IMG/VR virus record: IMGVR_UViG_3300030116_002384
Span: 3,575-26,902 of that record
Source: a virus
Reading direction: 5' to 3' (one strand)
DNA length: 23,328 bases
The position numbers were made by a program, and so were the translations under genes. The notes below the pieces were generated by a model. It saw only the letters and a list, made by a program, of their open reading frames with translations. It made no database searches and was not told the DNA's origin. This document shows positions 21,812-23,328 of the stretch, piece by piece (the first letter of the stretch is position 1; every line of letters starts with the position of its first letter).

Positions 21812-22134
21812 AGTTTCCTCAACTCTTCTTGTAGTTCCTCAATAGTCTTTGGAACATTTTTATTATACCTTTTTTTGTAAAAATTTATACCTTTATCAAG
21901 GGCTTCTTTTTTTATTTTACTCTCTGCAACATGACCTTCCCATGTTCTAAAATCTTTTTGTCGGCAAATATCCCGCCACTTTTTAATAGATATCTTTCTA
22001 AAATTTCCTTCATTAGAAAATCTAAGATAGACCCACTTGCGACCAATAGAACGAACAGTAGCTTTGCGATAGCCACAACCTTCTCCTTTTAGTCCAGTTT
22101 TAATATCATCGTGATAAAAATAATAATGTTCCAT
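21805..22134 (-). CDS. Unknown basic protein, 109 aa
   Basis: I do not recognise this protein. The first half looks beta-rich (GCGYRKATVRSIGRKWVYLR, residues 19-38, then FRKISIKKWRDI), similar in character to small SH3-like or KOW-like barrels. The second half is Lys/Glu-rich and helical. The start ATG has GAGGAA 6 bases upstream, and that site overlaps the stop of the preceding gene. A nucleic-acid or protein-binding role is possible from charge alone. Confidence 0.65.
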   Translation of the reverse strand: MEHYYFYHDDIKTGLKGEGCGYRKATVRSIGRKWVYLRFSNEGNFRKISIKKWRDICRQKDFRTWEGHVAESKIKKEALDKGINFYKKRYNKNVPKTIEELQEELRKLC

Positions 22135-22143
22135 AAGTTTTCC

Positions 22144-22296
22144 TCAATAATCTGAATCAATATATTTTACTGTTCCTTGTTTATCAAATCTATTATTAGG
22201 TTCTTTTGGTTTGTAACCTAACAAAAATAAAGTAGATATTGCTATAGTAAAAGCTACTATAACAAACATCAATAAGTAACCATGCACATCTTCCAT
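22144..22296 (-). CDS. Small single-pass membrane protein, 50 aa
   Basis: The ATG at 22294-22296 overlaps the stop of the upstream gene (TAATG) and has an excellent GGAGGA site upstream. Residues 7-27 form one membrane helix (YLLMFVIVAFTIAISTLFLL), followed by a polar Lys/Asn/Asp-rich tail ending YIDSDY. The short acidic N-terminus and basic residues after the helix suggest the tail is cytoplasmic. No family recognised. It could be an early inner-membrane protein acting on a host transporter or against superinfecting phage. Confidence 0.7.
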   Translation of the reverse strand: MEDVHGYLLMFVIVAFTIAISTLFLLGYKPKEPNNRFDKQGTVKYIDSDY

Positions 22297-22562
22297 TATG
22301 TTTCCTCCTCCAAGTGTCTTGTAATTAAATTCTGCATAGACTTCTCAACCTTCATAAGCTTCTGTCTTGTTTCCCATTCAGACCTATTTTTAATCTCAAA
22401 GATTTCAATAGCTTCATAGTTATCGTCAGCTCTTCGCCACCAATCTATGACTCTGTTTTTAAATGGGAGAATGCTATCAGTATTATCATACTCCACATGA
22501 ACTGTACCTGCGATATAATCTTTGGCTACAGTTATCCCTTTGTCTATTAATTTAACTTCCAC
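22296..22562 (-). CDS. Unknown protein, 88 aa, GTG start
   Basis: I do not recognise this protein. It starts at GTG 22562 with a strong AGGAGGT site 5 bases upstream, which decides the start. The N-terminal half looks beta-rich (VKLIDKGITVAKDYIAGTVH), followed by VIDWWRRADDNYEAIEIFEI and a helical C-terminus. It overlaps the upstream 44-residue gene by 16 bases and shares a TAATG junction with the membrane peptide gene. Soluble, no motif. Confidence 0.65.
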   Translation of the reverse strand: MEVKLIDKGITVAKDYIAGTVHVEYDNTDSILPFKNRVIDWWRRADDNYEAIEIFEIKNRSEWETRQKLMKVEKSMQNLITRHLEEET

Positions 22563-22681
22563 TCTTTACCTCCTATTCCTGTGAAAAATTCTTCGAGTTC
22601 TTTTTGTTCTTCCTTAGTTGGTTTGAAGTGAGGATTTAAAAAATACTCTTGCAACAATGTACCTTTTTTATAGCCCTCCAT
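22547..22681 (-). CDS. Small unknown protein, 44 aa
   Basis: A 44-codon frame from ATG 22679-22681 with GGAAG 3 bases upstream (GAGGAAGTAA context). It begins MEGYKKGTLLQEYFLNPHFK and has a Glu-rich centre. It overlaps the upstream gene by 14 bases and the downstream GTG gene by 16, fitting the gapless operon. No family recognised. Confidence 0.55.
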   Translation of the reverse strand: MEGYKKGTLLQEYFLNPHFKPTKEEQKELEEFFTGIGGKEWKLN

Positions 22682-22976
22682 TTACTTCCTCCTCTATGTA
22701 AGTGTCAGGGAAAAGTTCATCTTCGTCTATTGGATTCCAGTCTTCATCAAGATAAGAGTCCATTGACGACCACTTCCAATCTGTATTATCTAATTCAGGC
22801 GTCATTTGTGTTGAAATAAACGTGCCGTCTTTTAACGTAATGTGTAATGCAGCCCACTTACCTACTTCAACCTTTTCAATATCTTCAAATTCAAAGCCTT
22901 CGTATTCAGCAATCCTTTCAATATCCCACATGATAGTGGTATCATACTTTGCTTCTACATATCTAACTTTAGTCAT
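22668..22976 (-). CDS. Unknown acidic protein, 102 aa
   Basis: I do not recognise this protein. It is strongly acidic, especially in the last third (MDSYLDEDWNPIDEDELFPD), with an aromatic-rich middle. The start is placed at ATG 22976 because GGAGG (22984-22988) is 7 bases upstream and the codon overlaps the upstream stop (ATGA). An in-frame ATG at 22991 would put the ribosome site inside the gene. The high negative charge would suit a DNA-mimic inhibitor, but no evidence goes beyond composition. Confidence 0.65.
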   Translation of the reverse strand: MTKVRYVEAKYDTTIMWDIERIAEYEGFEFEDIEKVEVGKWAALHITLKDGTFISTQMTPELDNTDWKWSSMDSYLDEDWNPIDEDELFPDTYIEEEVNGGL

Positions 22977-23215
22977 GCTTCTTCCTCCCATTTAAGATAC
23001 CTCCACTCACTCATAATTTCTCCAACTATTAAATCTAAAGTACGAAGCTCACTTTTAGTAGGCTTGTCAGGATTTTCAAATTGAAAGAAAATATCAAGCT
23101 CATGCGGGTCTATAATATGTCCTTTGTCTTTTATGTACTGGAACTTTTCTTCTACAGTCATGCTATAGATTTGTTGTAGTTCCATTTCTTTTTCTTCTGA
23201 AATATTTATTGTCAT
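22973..23215 (-). CDS. Unknown protein, 80 aa
   Basis: I do not recognise this protein. It is soluble and helical, with Glu-rich ends (start MTINISEEKEMELQQIYSMT; end EWRYLKWEEEA). GAGGT lies 5 bases before ATG 23215, and the previous stop is only 3 bases away. It is part of the early, tightly packed operon of small genes. Confidence 0.65.
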   Translation of the reverse strand: MTINISEEKEMELQQIYSMTVEEKFQYIKDKGHIIDPHELDIFFQFENPDKPTKSELRTLDLIVGEIMSEWRYLKWEEEA

Positions 23216-23218
23216 GTT

Positions 23219-23328
23219 TTACCTCGTATTATTTTTAACTATATGCCAACAGTCTATTATAAATTCTGCTGGTTCTCGGTCAGCTTCGCCTTCATATTGG
23301 TCAACAAACTCATATACAAGTTCTTCAA
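23219..23328 (-). CDS. C-terminal end of an unidentified early protein (5' end outside window)
   Basis: An open frame enters from the right edge and ends with TAA at 23219-23221, giving the last 35 residues (beginning EELVYEFVDQYEGEADREPA). It is acidic with a final Lys/Arg/Asn-rich tip. It ends 3 bases before the next start codon, in line with the operon. Nothing more can be said about its identity. Confidence 0.6.
   Translation of the reverse strand, partial: EELVYEFVDQYEGEADREPAEFIIDCWHIVKNNTR

Noticed and set aside
1-23328. tRNA genes, CRISPR arrays, insertion sequences, attachment sites
   Set aside because: Read on both strands, no cloverleaf-like, repeat-spacer or transposase pattern was found.

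Overview
This window looks like part of the genome of an AT-rich, lytic, T7-like tailed phage (podovirus type), probably marine. The evidence is a T7-style replication set (gp2.5-like single-stranded DNA-binding protein, gp4-like primase-helicase, family A DNA polymerase, gp3-like endonuclease I), an aerobic ribonucleotide reductase pair, and large virion proteins of types common in phages of marine bacteria. No integrase, repressor, tRNA, CRISPR array, insertion sequence, terminase, portal or phage RNA polymerase is visible here. The host cannot be read from the sequence. The low GC and marine-phage gene content would fit an AT-rich marine proteobacterium, but that is inference.

Layout. The window holds two convergent blocks that meet at about 11.1 kb. 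The left block (1-11.07 kb, plus strand) is late: the end of an unidentified gene, a 648-residue Gln/Asn-rich virion protein, a 398-residue protein with a cationic N-terminus, then a 206-665-1231 residue series that copies the size order of the T7 ejection proteins gp14-gp15-gp16. A lysis-type cassette follows: an M15 peptidase (endolysin candidate), a small unknown gene, a one-helix protein carrying an MscS-like channel beta domain, a holin-like protein and a possible 30-residue membrane peptide.

The right block (23.3-11.1 kb, minus strand) is early/middle and is read right to left. It starts with about ten small, tightly overlapping genes of unknown function (23.3-20.7 kb), four of them under 55 codons. 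A strong sigma70-type promoter (20622-20650) comes next and leads into the SSB gene and a small acidic gene. A terminator hairpin lies inside a 17-codon leader ORF just before the primase-helicase gene. After it come DNA polymerase, two PD-(D/E)XK nuclease-type proteins, a small unknown, endonuclease I, a DUF3310 protein, and nrdA/nrdB.

How they work together. The right block supplies replication: SSB, primase-helicase and polymerase copy the genome. The Cas4/RecB-like exonuclease and endonuclease I would process recombination intermediates and break down host DNA, and RNR turns ribonucleotides into dNTPs. NrdA lacks the N-terminal ATP-cone, so it should escape dATP shut-off. The left block supplies the internal/ejected virion proteins and lysis. 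Nearly all genes overlap by 1-23 bases or abut, and Shine-Dalgarno sites sit inside upstream genes, so translational coupling is likely throughout. The most unusual items are the MscS-like protein in the lysis cassette and the leader-ORF/terminator arrangement before the primase-helicase.
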